This document shows, one piece after another, positions 1 through 10,470 of a DNA stretch of 34,715 nucleotides. The notes beneath the pieces are model-generated. The model worked only from the letters and a program-made list of their open reading frames with translations. It had not been told where the DNA came from and made no database searches. This DNA comes from Gnetum montanum. Lineage: Eukaryota > Streptophyta > Gnetopsida > Gnetales > Gnetaceae. Each line of letters opens with the position of its first letter. Positions within the stretch are counted from its first letter, which is position 1. The stretch is from the NCBI GenBank assembly GCA_015680685.1, contig MNCI01023527.1, positions 300,610-335,324 on the forward strand. Reading direction: 5' to 3'. The position numbers were made by a program, and so were the translations under genes.

Positions 1-561
1 GTCAGCATCCGTTCCCACTTGCCGTACACACCCTGAACTGTGCAACTGTGGCTACCAAACGCTAATCGTTACTGGGATTACCACACGTAATGCACGTGTT
101 CGAAGTGGTCGTATTGAGGCACCTAACTAGCCTAAGTGTGACAAGCAGCTGATTCCTTGACTAGCCATACACATCCATAGATGCTCGTAATCAAGTTGTA
201 CTTGTTCCACGTTCTAGGAGATAAGGGTGAGAGAATCTAATCTCGATGAGTAGCCGATTCCTTGGCTATCTGTACACATTCGTCAATGCTTGTAACCAAT
301 TCGTACTCATGCTGCATTACTAGGAAAGTAATAAATAACATTAAATAAACCTATCCATGTACTGCAAGGTTTATCCACAAAGCTCGTCTTTATTGCCGTA
401 CACAACTTGCGTTCAGGTACAAAGCTGCTCGAATAAAGAACCGTTTACTTGGGGGACTCCTACTGTGGGCACATGGAAAATATTCTATCTCTGGGGTGAT
501 CAATCCACCAAAGCTTCGCTACTTCTAGCCTAGGATGAGAAATGAGGGGAGTTCCGCCTCT

Positions 562-570
562 TATTTATAG
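562..570 (-). promoter_or_regulatory. TATA box of LTR A
   Basis: The minus strand reads CTATAAATAA, a good plant TATA box. The same site occurs at equivalent positions in the other LTRs: 7322-7331, 13862-13870, 14653-14661 and 22670-22678 on minus, and 8262-8270 on plus. It lies just downstream (LTR sense) of the GATATC repeats, as expected for U3 enhancer followed by core promoter. Confidence 0.6.
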
Positions 571-587
571 ATTTTGCGGTGGACTGC

Positions 588-743
588 GATATCACGTACG
601 CGATATTGTAGGGGACGACACGATATCGCGGTGGCCTCGATATCGCGTACGCAATATCGTAGGGGACGACGCGATATCGCGGCGGCCTCGATATCGCTTA
701 CGCAATATCGCGGCGGCCTCGATATCGCGTACGCAATATCACG
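588..743. repeat. GATATC palindrome array in LTR A U3
   Basis: Ten GATATC or AATATC cores, mostly followed by G and often by CG, recur at spacings of about 14-20 bp. They are grouped in a longer unit of about 50 bp that repeats imperfectly. The block is far richer in CpG than its surroundings. It sits upstream of the TATA box in LTR sense, which suggests an enhancer made of palindromic binding sites. Two short arginine-rich ORFs here are only translations of the repeat. Confidence 0.8.
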
Positions 744-793
744 GCTTGTGCATATCTCATCTCATCAATGACAAAGGGGAAGAAAACACGCAA

Positions 794-1440
794 CTAAGAA
801 TCTACTAGGTGTCTGCATGGGGCACTTGAGTAGAAATTCTTTAAATGAAATGCATTAAAATTGCTAGGTAACCTATGTCCTTGCACTTTAGCAACCTTGT
901 ATACATTAGGGCCAATGATGTTTTTAATTCGGAATGGGCCTAAACACATAAGAGAGAACTTACCTTGAAGGTTTGCCCGATCAAATGTTCCACCTTTTTC
1001 TGAGACTAGGTCTCCTACCTTAAAGACTTCATCAACATACTTCCTGTCAAGACATTTTTTAACAATTTGTTGATGGTTAAGATTAATAAAATCAAGACCT
1101 AATCTTAACTTGCTTGATCGTTTCCTATAAGGTTTTTCTTTTATATAGGTTTCAATGATAAGTGTAGGTCTTAGTGGGTCATCGAATATAGCCTTTCTAG
1201 GAGAATGTTCCATGGATATGTTGTTAAGATTTAGCACACCTTCAACTGTTTTAAGAGGTAGGGTCTTATTTATATCTTTATCTTCCCTTAAAGGTGGTGG
1301 ATTACTTAGATGAAATACATCATGTTGTTGATAAGGCAGGGTGTCTCCATAGCTTTCTTCATCTTTTCTAGAAATTTGATAGGATTGGGTGGAACTTGTA
1401 TGAGAGACAAGATTTAATTTTGTAGTTCCATTTACATAGT
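794..1440 (-). pseudogene. Ty3/gypsy integrase C-terminal tail
   Basis: The minus strand encodes the C-terminal DNA-binding end of a Ty3/gypsy integrase. Visible marks are FKVGDLV, then GKF, GPFRI, YKV and finally NAFHLKNFY before a TAG stop at 796-794. That order is the usual integrase tail. The open segment with a Met runs 1237-794, and upstream codons to about 1440 are loosely readable. No RT, RNase H, zinc-binding or catalytic core lies between this tail and the protease at 1469, so roughly 2.5-3 kb of pol is missing. The element cannot be autonomous. Confidence 0.8.
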
Positions 1441-1468
1441 TATTTACAACATGTTCACTTTGCTTAAC

Positions 1469-1985
1469 CTATATAACCCCAACATAAAGATTAGCATTTT
1501 GATCTTCCAAAGATTGATTTTGTTGATCCAAGGCTATAACTACTTGTTTGTAGCATGGTTCCCTAGGTATAATCATATACTCAGATTTTCCTTTGATAGG
1601 GGTCAATAATTTTGAGAAATCCGACCTAAAGAAGCCCCCAAACTTAGCTCCAAAAGTCCTAGATAAGAGCACACCATAGGTGGGTGTCATGTCAACTACT
1701 AGGATATTTGTATAACATGTAAATGTAGGGTATTGCTTAAGTTGTACTTTTGCTCCGTTTAATAGTCCTACCACAGGTATGTTAGATCCATCAAGTTGAA
1801 TCACACCTTTTGTTTATGGTACCATTTGTGCTCCTAATGCGTTACAAATGTTAAGAGGCATGACACTAATAGTTGCATTGGAATCCATTAGATAGTTGTG
1901 GAGATTCTTTCCTAAAATAATCAAAGTGGTTAGGAAAGGGAGGTGGTCCTTCTTGCTAGACATGGAATTAGTCACGTTTTGTATT
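1469..1985 (-). pseudogene. Ty3/gypsy aspartic protease remnant
   Basis: The minus-strand frame runs from about 1985, with an in-frame stop near 1807. The catalytic triplet region is at 1885-1874 and reads DSNA followed by TISVMPL. Functional plant enzymes have DSGA or DTGA there, so the glycine is lost. Downstream, VDMTPTYGVLLSRTFGAKFGG matches the plant gypsy block that follows the flap (normally YGMLLSRxW). It follows gag on the same strand, in normal order. The reading frame then runs almost directly into the integrase tail. Confidence 0.78.
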
Positions 1986-2049
1986 AATAGTGTGTTAGGA
2001 CTTTTTGTGAAGTGATCTTGCCTTTCAGGGATTGGGGATTTTCCTCTTT

Positions 2050-3603
2050 GGGTGTATGAACCATATCTTGAATGACTTCTTTCAATTTTTTGAAGTGTAG
2101 GAGGTCATACATCGAAATGTTGGCTTTAACTCTTTTTAGTTCCTCAACCATATCATAATTCCTATGTTCATCCTTGGCTTCTTGTTGAGATGAGGCTTTT
2201 CTAAGTATAGAAAGGGGGTTTGGTCATTGTGGGGCAGTTACTTGGGATGAACTGGATTGGTTGTTTGCATTGTTTTGACTAGGAACTCTTCTATTTGGAG
2301 GTGTATAGGAATTATTCCTAGTATGTTGCTATGTGGTATTCATGATGTCACTAAGTCTACAATAGCGAGCATTATGTGGGTTGGGGTTGTTTACCATAAC
2401 TTGCTCTAATGAGGAAACCTCTTCATTTTTTGTTTCATGAGGTACATTAAGGACCATAATAGGAGGTTTTCGATTTTGTTGACCTTGGGTGTTGTCTCCA
2501 TACAATGCAAAAAATTGAGGACAAGTCTTTTTGGAATGTTGCCTCGTGTTATGAAGACAACAATAATCATCGTTTATTGATGTACCTGGTTTTTCAGGTT
2601 GTATAGGACCCTTGTTGTTTCTTTTTAATTAAACTACTTCATTGGATAGTTTTTGTAGTAAAATGAGTATATGGATCATCTGATCTTGAGTTTGGTTTGG
2701 TGGTTCAATAGAATTCAATGTCCCATTTAGGTTTATAATGGATTGGATCAAGGCTTTGGATTGGTCATCATTCAAACTAGTGTTGGATGGTAAGAATGAA
2801 AAGGACATGGGGCATTGAGAGTAATTACTTAAATGTTGAGTTGGTTGAAAGAGAGAAATAGTTTGAGGCATAACATTAGATGCTTGAAAAGTTAGTAAGA
2901 GTAGAGGGTTTGATTGCATAGGGTTACTAACACTCAGCATCCCAAATTGGGTTTGGGTGTTGTTCATAAGGGTTATTTGCTTTAATTCCATAGCTTTAGA
3001 CATTGCACCTTGTAATTCTGTTATACTGGAATCAGATTTGATTGCATAAGCAAAGAATAGATCGATGGCAGAGAGATAGAAGTTGAGTATACCATTAGGT
3101 TGTGGTCACATCTCATTTGGCACATAGGCAAGTTGATGAAGGAACCTAAGGTTATAATTCCTAACGTTTTCCCCAGGCAACTTTCTTAAGCTAGTGAAGT
3201 TACTTGATGTAATACCGGGGCTTGTGAATTTGTCAAACTAATTCAAAAATCTGTTTTTGAATTCTTGCCATGGGTTAATAGAGGTGTCAAGAAGCATTAA
3301 GAACCATTGGGTTGCCTTGGTCCTAAATGTTGTTATAAACACCCTGCATGCCACATCATTATGTATGATGTTGTAGATCCATAGTAAGGTTTTAAAAGAT
3401 TTTATGTGTTGGCGGGCATCATTCGTAGGCATTGTAGGATCAAAAAATAGATTTATGTTCTGAAGGGATTTTGGTATGTCATGGTCGTTATTAAAGTTAA
3501 AATGATTTCTTACCAAGGGAGCCGGGCGTTGATGGGTTGCCATCCTAGTCCGAGATTTCTTAGAAATTGAACTTAGAAAAACTAAAGCTCGTTGTCTTTT
3601 CAA
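2050..3603 (-). pseudogene. Ty3/gypsy gag remnant of element 1
   Basis: The capsid part is readable from the Met at 3603. DVACRVFITTFRTKATQWF, then WQEFKNRFLN, match the Retrotrans_gag domain; a stop follows at 3238-3240. The frame continues past it (LRKLPGENVRNYNLRF) with another stop near 3107, then a Gln/Asn/Pro-rich linker (3003-2629). A zinc knuckle of the form C-x2-H-x4-H-x4-C lies at 2562-2521, a spacing seen in Tat/Ogre-like gag proteins. The end, around 2140, reads ANISMYDLL, a motif commonly found between gag and protease. At least four stops show that it is dead. Confidence 0.8.
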
Positions 3604-5165
3604 CGCAAAGAGACAGGTGATTGGACGATTTAGTTCAGGGATGAGTGATTCTCATTGTGGAGATGCTTTATGATAGGTTTGGCTCATAAAATAAAATATA
3701 ATAGGAAATGTAAAATCCTAATAAATTGTAAATATTTCTAGTAAACTATAAAAAAATTAATAAAATAGAAAAATATTTAAATATTATATATTTTTTGAAG
3801 AAAGAATCAAATTTTAATATATAAAATTTAAAAGGAAAATAGTAAATGTAGAATTTAGAAACATAAATTTAAAATAGAATGATACAATTAATAAAAAAAA
3901 ACGCATTACCAAAGTTAGAACTAAGGTAATGACCACCAAAGTATAAGGTAATTAACAAAAATGGAAAAAGAAATTTTGGGATTTTTGAAATAAGTCTGAA
4001 ACAGAGTGATAAAATTGAAAATAGGTGACCATTAATTGAAATTGGTATCAGAAAAGGGGTAATAAAGGTTTGGGTAATTGAAACTAGAAAATAAAAGTTT
4101 TCAAGAACATAGAAAGTTTTAGGTAATAGAAATTGGAAATTAAATGACTAATAACAAGATAGTAAATAGAAATGGTTAATGAAGGCTTAGGTAACTAGCA
4201 AAGAAAAGTAAAATAGGAATAGAGATTTTCAGAACAAAGACTTAAAATAGATATTTTTAGAAGATGAAATGAAAATTGAAAAAACAAATTTCCAAGAATC
4301 GGAAAACAAAACTTTTTAGTAATAAAAATAGGAAAATAAAATAGTTTTGGAACAAAAATAAAACCTAAGATAGATGACTATTAATAGGCATAGAAAAATG
4401 GGGAATCAAGAACATAAAAAAGAAAATGAAATTTTCAGGAAATGAAAATAGAAAAATAAAAACAGAATAGGAATAGGAAAAGAACAAAAAAAAATTTGAT
4501 ATTTTAGAAAAAAAAGGTTGAAAAACAACCCTCTATTGATGTATAAATTTTGGATACGCTAACACCTGTGAAAACTTGTTTTAAGAGACTATTGCCTAGG
4601 GTGCCTATTGTATGGGTACGAAACCTAGGAATAGTCTCAGCCAAAGAAATCAAAATTTAAATTAAATGAATTTTAATTTAAATTGAATAACTATCTCAAA
4701 GTTGAGAATACAACAAGTAATTAAAAGAAATGAATTTTCCTTGGTCCTGCTAACGTTGTCGATCCATGACTACAGATGGTATCCATTGCTGGCAAAAAGA
4801 CCGTGATCACAACGAGAGGAAATTGCTACTTAGTGGAGATGAAGTTGCCCCTCTAGATTGATAGAAAGAGCACCCTTTATTCACAGTCTCCAACCCCCAA
4901 AAAAAATAGATGCTTCAGAAATTATATTGGCCCCTGGTTGACGACAAGATGATTATTTTATATACAACTAGCTAATGGTTACACATGTATTTTTTATTTT
5001 TTATTTTTATGTAATGCATTGTTTTCATAAAGAAGATGAATCACATTTTTATTAATATTGTTACAAAGATAAGCTTTTTTTTAATAGCTTTTTGGAAAAC
5101 ATGATAGAGATTATTGTTGATAATGGCCCCATGCTTAGCATGAGCGAGGTTGACCTCAACACTCA
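3604..5165. other. Low-complexity leader-like region, no gene
   Basis: Positions 3660-4550 are very A-rich on plus (T-rich on minus), with recurring AAAATAGAAA and GAAATTGGAA words and no ORF. This is where the 5' untranslated leader of the minus-strand gag element would lie. Positions 4560-4960 are more balanced, but I could find neither a primer-binding site nor an LTR family match. The 5' LTR of element 1 therefore seems lost or unrecognisable. Nothing convincing is seen at 4960-5165. Confidence 0.5.
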
Positions 5166-5565
5166 TATGGTGTTGAATGTTGTGTAGTAAAAAAAAGGCA
5201 TGAACAATAAATTGATGTGGTAGAAATGCGAATGCTGATATAGATGTTGAATGTTACTAGAAAAGATAAACTACATAATTCATACATTAGAGGAAGCCTT
5301 AGAGTGGATTTTATTTTAAGTAAACTACAAGAATGGATGCTTTGATGGTTTAGATAAACAAAGATTGATACATCATTGTTCCAGGAAAGCCACTGAAAGA
5401 AAGGCCAAAGAAGACATGGGAAAAAATGATTGAAGATGATTTGAAGAAACTACAAATAAACAAAGATCTAGCTCTTCATAGAGGCAAATTGATGAAAAGG
5501 AACTCATGTAGTAGATTCCATTTTATTGGGGCAAGGCTAGAATGATGATGATGATGATCAAGGTA
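5166..5565 (+). pseudogene. RTE-type LINE 3' end (post-RT region)
   Basis: The frame from about 5166 reads YGVECC, then VVEMRML, TRKDKLHNSYIRGSL and KLQE, then a W-W-F-like block. These match the conserved C-terminal stretch of RTE-clade LINE proteins (MRMLRWMxxxTRxDxIRN). Around 5385-5450, RPKKTWEKMIEDDLKKL matches the RPKKTW block. After a frameshift, HVVDSILLGQG precedes a (GAT)n run at 5542-5558. TGG codons for conserved Trp have become TAG, consistent with cytosine deamination on the minus strand. The 5' truncation and simple-repeat tail are normal for such LINE copies. Confidence 0.83.
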
Positions 5566-5879
5566 CATAACATGTAATTTATAGATCATTATTTTTTATG
5601 ATCAATAATTCTTTGTAACATATCAATACTCCTTTACTGAAAGTGGAGAATTATTGCATGCTGTTTGACTCTTAGATCAATTGACAAAAATCTATTATTT
5701 ATTGTAATGGTAATATTGATGAATTGGTTACTCTCAACCCTTGGAAAATGTTGAAAAAAGATTTTTTTTTCAAATTTCCAGGAATACATTTTTTTTAAGT
5801 TTAATCTTATTATTTTGGAGAATTATATGGTTAATAAAATTAAAAAGAATCTTGAAAAATAGAAACAAAAAATGATCAT

Positions 5880-6486
5880 CCTTGTTGGCAAATTTTTATT
5901 TATTACAAAAATGCTTTAGTCAACTAATGTTTATTACTCTAATTGTTGGGCTTGTTCTAAAACTTCTAATAATATAATTGATCATATTATCCATTAGATT
6001 CTTTGATTTGCTAAGCAACATAGAAAAGGTTTTTCTAGAGTTTCTTGGGATATTTGTACAGTAGTAAGAAAGATGGATGACTTGGCCTCCTTAATTGTTA
6101 TAGCCAGTGTATTTCTCTTGTACCAAAATGAATTACAAAGTACATTAATGGAGATGATATTTTGATGCTTCTTTTAAGAAATAGACTTATGCAAGGAAAT
6201 CCTAAGAATTGTATAAGTTAATCTTCTATTAACTTTCTTTACTATCTTCTTTTTTTTTAGGCCATTTATATTCTTGGTTCTCCAAGTTTTAAATAAATTT
6301 GAAAAACATAGTGTAAGTTTGGTAAATATTGGAATTATAATCATATTACAAGTTCAAAAGATATGTTTAAGCAAATTAGCCCATGGTGGCTTCCTTTTAA
6401 TGAAGGATTTTAATGTATCTAAATTGTGTACCACTTGGAGCAAATTTGGTATCACTGTAGTTTTTTGTGTATGTATGTATGATAGA
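5880..6486 (+). pseudogene. L1-type LINE, part 1 (after RT)
   Basis: Plus-strand translation in shifting frames gives SNCWACSK, then ILWFAKQHRKGFSRVSWDIC and RKMDDLASLI. These resemble the plant L1 region after the RT (SCWxPSK, FLWxGxxxxKxxxxVSWDxxCxPKxxGGLG). A readable stretch near 6370-6480 (SKLCTTWSKFG) runs up to the target site ATAGA at 6482-6486, where a solo LTR is inserted. The frame resumes at 7464. Stops and frameshifts are frequent. Confidence 0.65.
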
Positions 6487-7463
6487 TGATGAGTGGCAAG
6501 GTACCCCTACACTCAACCATACGAAACGAGCGTAGCACGTGCGATTCGGTCGAACTCCACAGACTAAATGCCTTAACGCCACAAGAAACACTTTGGGTTA
6601 ATCGTTCGTTGTCTTCCCAGGCTTGCTTGTATGTGTCACGGGGTATGGTTAAGCAAGTCTGAGGTATATGATTTTTTGGTATTTTTCGGTTTATCTCCTA
6701 TGCTAAAAGGTGAAGGGTTGAGAAACTAAAACTAACTCTAACTACAACACTAAGTTCTAGCGTCAGCATCCATTCCCACTTACCGTACACACCTTGAATT
6801 GTGCAACTGTGGCTACCAAACGCTAATTGTTACTGGGATTACCACACGTAACACAAGTGCTCGAAGCGGTCGTACTAAGGCACTTAACTAACCTAAGTGT
6901 GACAAGCAGCCGATTCCTTGACTAGCCGTACACATCCATGGATGCTCGTAATCAAGTCGTACTTGTCTCACACTCTAGGAGGAAAGGGTCAGAGAATCTA
7001 TTCGTGATGGGTAGTCGATTCCTTGGCTAGCCGTACACGTTCGTCAACGCTTGTAACCAAGTTGTACTCATGCCGCGTCATTAGGAAAGTAGTAAATAAT
7101 ATTAATTAAACCTATCCATGCACTGCAAGGTTTATCCGCAAAGCTCGTCTTTATTGCCATACACAACTTGCGTTCAGGTACAATGCTGCTCGAATAAAGA
7201 ACCGTTCACTTGGGGGACTCCTATTGCGGGCACATGGAAAATATTCTATCTCTGGGGTGATCAATCCACCAGAGCTTCACTACTTAGCCTATCTGATTAT
7301 GAATGAGGGGAGTGCCGCCTCTTATTTATAGATATGGCGGTGGACCGCGATATCGCGTACGCGATATCGCAGGGAAGGACACGATATCGCAGGGGATGCG
7401 ATATCACGGCGGACGCGATATCGTGTATGCGATATCGCAACCTGTGCAATTTGCGTCTCATCA
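6487..7463 (-). mobile_element. Solo LTR B with ATAGA target duplication
   Basis: The unit starts TGATGAG (6487-6493) and ends CTCATCA (7457-7463), a perfect 7-bp terminal inverted repeat with TG..CA ends. The 5 bases on the left (6482-6486, ATAGA) are repeated exactly on the right (7464-7468). A 977-bp unit with its own target duplication and no internal sequence is a solo LTR, formed by recombination between the two LTRs of a full element. The TATA box (7331-7322, minus) and an AATAAA on minus near 7155 orient it as minus. It is the best-defined family member and fixes the ends of LTR A. Confidence 0.95.
7349..7440. repeat. GATATC array in solo LTR B
   Basis: Six GATATC cores occur, five followed by G (GATATCG) and one by A, at spacings of 14-20 bp. 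Linkers such as CGTACGC are shared with LTR A. The position relative to the TATA box is the same as in LTR A, but the copy number is lower, so the array length varies between family members. Confidence 0.8.
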
Positions 7464-8062
7464 ATAGACGAATTACTTGGAATGAAGCTTCTAGCCTCTA
7501 CGGTTTGAATAGAAAGAGGAAAAAGAATTTTGAGAAATTAATTACTAATATTTAGAATTTATTTAATGTTGACAACAATTTGAATCAATCTTTTTTAAAT
7601 ATTTTTTTAAAGGATGACAAATCTATTTTTCCTTTTAATTCAAAAGTTCTTTACAAGATTATTATAGAGAATGATTTTATTCATAACAAATTAAGTAAAG
7701 CCTAAGAAAATATAATTATTATTCGATAAGGAAAATTAAAGATATCTGCAGAGCTCCTACATTTCCTAAAATTCATATTTTCTATGGTGTCTTATTCATC
7801 ACAGTCTTCCTATTAGCACTTATCTTAAGTACATGAAAAATGTTTCTCCTCAATGTCCTCTATGTAGAACTGAAGACTAATTTTTTGATGTGTTTTTGAG
7901 TGTCCTATTGCTCAACATGCTTTGAAATAGACATTTAGAATTTATAAGAACTTACAACTAACCATTAATAAAGTCATTCTTGGAAATTAGCTTACTTTAT
8001 CTATTTTCTTTGTTTTTATTTGGAACTATTTTTGACAACTTGTTTTGTGCTTTATTTGAAAT
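7464..8062 (+). pseudogene. L1-type LINE, part 2 (zf-RVT region)
   Basis: This continues the LINE frame interrupted by solo LTR B, starting with RRITWNEASSL and the acidic/basic linker. Around 7740-7900, APTFPKIHIFYGVL, then a CPLC motif, then FFDVFLSVL, match the zf-RVT domain found after the RT in plant L1 proteins (W-K-x-PPKIxxFxWR, CPLCxxxxE, FxxCPxA). The tail (about 7960-8060) is Phe/Trp-rich, as in this family, and ends at a second insertion site, GAAAT (8058-8062). Stops and frameshifts show a dead copy. Confidence 0.72.
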
Positions 8063-9013
8063 TGATGAATCATCTATTGGTTGGGTTATTTGATAAAAGG
8101 TAAAGTTTTTGGTTAGCCCTGGTAATAAGGCTTTGATAACAAGGCCCTGATAACAAGGCCTTGATGTTGGGTATTGGACATTAGTGCCTTGACATAAGGT
8201 ATTTGACATCAGAGCCCAAGACGCAATGTTGGATATCCAACATCGTGGGGTATATGCCAGCCTATAAATATAATGCTTGGGCTCAAGATTTTCAGTCAAT
8301 TTTGCATTAGTTTTTCATAGTTTTGTCAATCGGGTAGCCAAATTCTTATAGTTTTATTTTGTAATCTTAGAGAACAGTCAGTGAGTGCCCACATAGTGGA
8401 TCTAAGTCAGTTGTATAAAGTCTTGTTTGATTGGCAATGTACCTGGACATATTTTATGAATGGCAATAAGATTAAGATTAATTCTTATTCATTGCAGCAC
8501 TTGACTTAGATTAGATTTACTTTCCATGCAATTTACTTTTCATGTATTTAGTTAATATTTACATTTTCATGCATGTTAATTAATTAAGCACATAAGTATG
8601 ATCACTTCGAGCATGCGTATGACTCTTGGCAATCTTAGCAATGCTTAACGTTTGGAACCTAGCAGCATTACATGTGTTCAGGATGTGCAAAGGAAGTGGG
8701 ATCAGATACTTATGTTAGGGTAGTTGATTATTAATTACCAACTAGATTAGTTGAATTGATTATAAATTGAGTTTCAACCTATTGTTAATCATAGAAGAAT
8801 AAAATATAAAATAATAAAAATCATTTGCCTCACTATAGACAAAACCATACGTGACAAAGCTACCACTAGTCCAAGTGAGAAGACAACGAATTGCGATCAA
8901 GGCATAGCGATCTAGATGCCACAACTAGTGCCATCCACGAAATTTGATCGGATTGCGTGTGAATGCCTATGATTTGTATGGTTGGGCATAGGGGTACCTT
9001 GCTGCTCATTATA
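8063..9013 (+). mobile_element. Solo LTR F, opposite orientation, GAAAT target duplication
   Basis: The left end is TGATGAA. The right end region carries TTGGGCATAGGGGTACCTTGCTGCTCATTATA, the reverse complement of the start of the other LTRs (TGATGAGTGGxxAGGTACCCCTA). GAAAT flanks both sides (8058-8062 and 9014-9018). The TATA box CTATAAATA is on plus (8262-8270), so this copy runs opposite to LTRs A-D. Internal landmarks such as GTGTTCAGGATGTG and GAGTGCCCAC also match in reverse complement. The terminal CA has decayed, and an extra TA seems to sit before the duplication. The copy is more diverged than A/B and so probably older. Confidence 0.85.
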
Positions 9014-9300
9014 GAAATCCTCAATGTGTAGTTATTTTCTAGTAGTAAGAGCATTACTATGACCTCTCTTCAGGAGTGCAAGATAAGATTCTCCATCATG
9101 TTGCTTTTTATCTACAACTTCAAGGAGAAAAGCCTCTAATGAAAGTTGAATAATTAATTTTTCTTTGTTTTGGAGGCTTAATGAAAGGAAGCTTTGAGCT
9201 TTTGTTGGCATTTTTTCTTTATTTTTGATTAATGTATTCTTTTGTCTCTAGAGAGAGTTTTTTCCTTCTCTTTACAAAATACCCTTTAGCAGGAAGCAAA
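9014..9300 (+). pseudogene. Likely L1 3' end after solo LTR F
   Basis: By position this is the continuation of the LINE interrupted at GAAAT. The translation is poor and no firm motif is visible. TTTTGGAGGC and T-rich stretches could be the last coding part and the 3' UTR. The assignment rests on the target duplication rather than on protein similarity. Confidence 0.4.
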
Positions 9301-9766
9301 AAACTTGTGAGAGTGCTTCTGAATAAGGGCAAGCCGTGATCCTTTTCCTATCCCAAGGGGGAGGCTTTTTAGGATTAGTTGTAGGGATGAAAACCTGAAA
9401 AAGCATCTTGAAAACCAATAGGTTTTTTCTGTAGACTCTCTTTTAATGGTTTGATATACTTTGAATTTTTAATATTATTATTCATTTTTTAAGGTTTTGA
9501 CAAAGTGTGAAAAAGTTAGCCTATGAAGTGATAGGTGTAGCCTAGATGAGGTGCATTTCCATTAGCAAGTTTCTTTTTAGTTCACATCAGCATAGGAGAT
9601 AAAGGAGAATACATATGTATGCTATGTGGGATGACCATTCAGATGTTTATAATATTGTACTACAAAGTCTATGTAATATTTTCTTGTTACTTAATTATTT
9701 TGTTCAAACGATACTTAGATGATAAAAATAATATTTAACTTTGATGCTAAAAATATAACGTAATGT
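9301..9766. other. Unassigned AT-rich interval
   Basis: I see no ORF with recognisable motifs, no LTR match and no clear repeat. It separates the LINE from the CpG-retaining island to the right. Confidence 0.4.
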
Positions 9767-10024
9767 CTATCTAATATATTCCTGAAGTCCTCGGACATGA
9801 AACCTCTGTTTGAGAATTTTATAAGTGTCGGTGTGTAGGTACGCCGTAGGGAAAAATGTTGACATGTTAGCGGTATATTGGCCATTTTTATATCCTTGTG
9901 CAAGAAAATTAATCGGATAACACAAACTGAGGGTGCGTTCAGGAGCGGGGCCGTTTGCGAGTCGTGTTTGTGTTTCAGAAGACAAACCAGAACCTGAATT
10001 TTCTTCATCAATGTTCTTTTGCAA
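9767..10024 (-). CDS. Unassigned ORF in a CpG-retaining island
   Basis: An 85-codon minus-strand ORF begins at the Met at 10024. Its sequence is mixed and non-repetitive (for example SSETQTRLANGPAPERTL), unlike the degenerate retroelement text elsewhere. The DNA at 9830-10010 keeps CpGs (CGCCGTAGG, GAGCGGGGCCG), which are rare in the rest of the window. I recognise no domain. An overlapping 98-codon ORF in another frame is as long, so coding status is uncertain. It could equally be promoter or UTR sequence of a lost gene. Confidence 0.25.
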   Translation of the reverse strand: MQKNIDEENSGSGLSSETQTRLANGPAPERTLSLCYPINFLAQGYKNGQYTANMSTFFPTAYLHTDTYKILKQRFHVRGLQEYIR

Positions 10025-10193
10025 GTTTTAAAATTTTAGAAACTGTTTTAATGAAGCTGGACTCGGGAGGCGTAGCTTATAATCATGTGCGTTGCGTGCT
10101 CTTCACCGATGTTCATTTGTAATTTTGAAAATTTTAGAAACTGCTTTAAAGAATTTAGACTTGTGGGTCGTGTGCATTCCGGCATATTTTAAA
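9998..10193. repeat. 98-bp imperfect tandem duplication
   Basis: ATTTTAGAAACTG at 10033 recurs at 10131, giving a 98-bp period. Flanking words also pair up: ATGTTC-TTTTGCAAG with ATGTTCATTTGTAAT, and GACTCGGGAGGCGTAG with GACTTGTGGGTCGTG. The copies have diverged in the linkers but keep similar order, so this is an old local duplication. Confidence 0.65.
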
Positions 10194-10470
10194 GTACATG
10201 GTGAGACTGTCGTTTGAAGTGATGGCAAGATGCTGGTAAGATCCCGTGATGGACAAAAATGCGATGTAAAGTCTATGCCATGAAAAAAAACGTTATGAGT
10301 CAAATTAATAGTACATTTAACAAGAATTATTATTGAATAACTTACAGTAATTTTCAATATGAATATCAATTCTCAATGAATCAATTTGAGATTTTATTAA
10401 TTTGTAAAATATATAAGATTCTCTCGCCCAAATAATAATAATAGATATATATTATAAATATATAGCTAAA

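Larger units (their letters stand above)
1..767 (-). repeat. LTR A, truncated by the window edge
   Basis: This stretch aligns along its whole length, in the same orientation, with positions about 6763-7463, a solo LTR with mapped ends. Its right end is CTCATCA at 761-767, the inverse of the TGATGAG that starts family members. About 275 bp of the left end lie outside the window. The only strong TATA box (CTATAAATAA) reads on the minus strand, so I orient the LTR as minus. The flanking ATGAC at 768-772 cannot be tested as a target duplication because the other end is missing. It may be the 3' LTR of the neighbouring gag-protease remnant, but no polypurine tract supports that. Confidence 0.85.

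Noticed and set aside
588-743. CRISPR-like direct repeats
   Set aside because: Spacing is 14-20 bp with palindromic cores and no constant spacers, and the setting is a plant LTR with TATA box and duplications elsewhere.
542-808. Arg/Ile-rich plus-strand ORFs (88 and 65 codons)
   Set aside because: They are direct translations of the GATATCG array in LTR A and have no independent coding signal.
3660-4550. Possible 5' LTR of the left gag element
   Set aside because: No similarity to LTRs A-F, no TG..CA ends that pair, and no primer site could be found.
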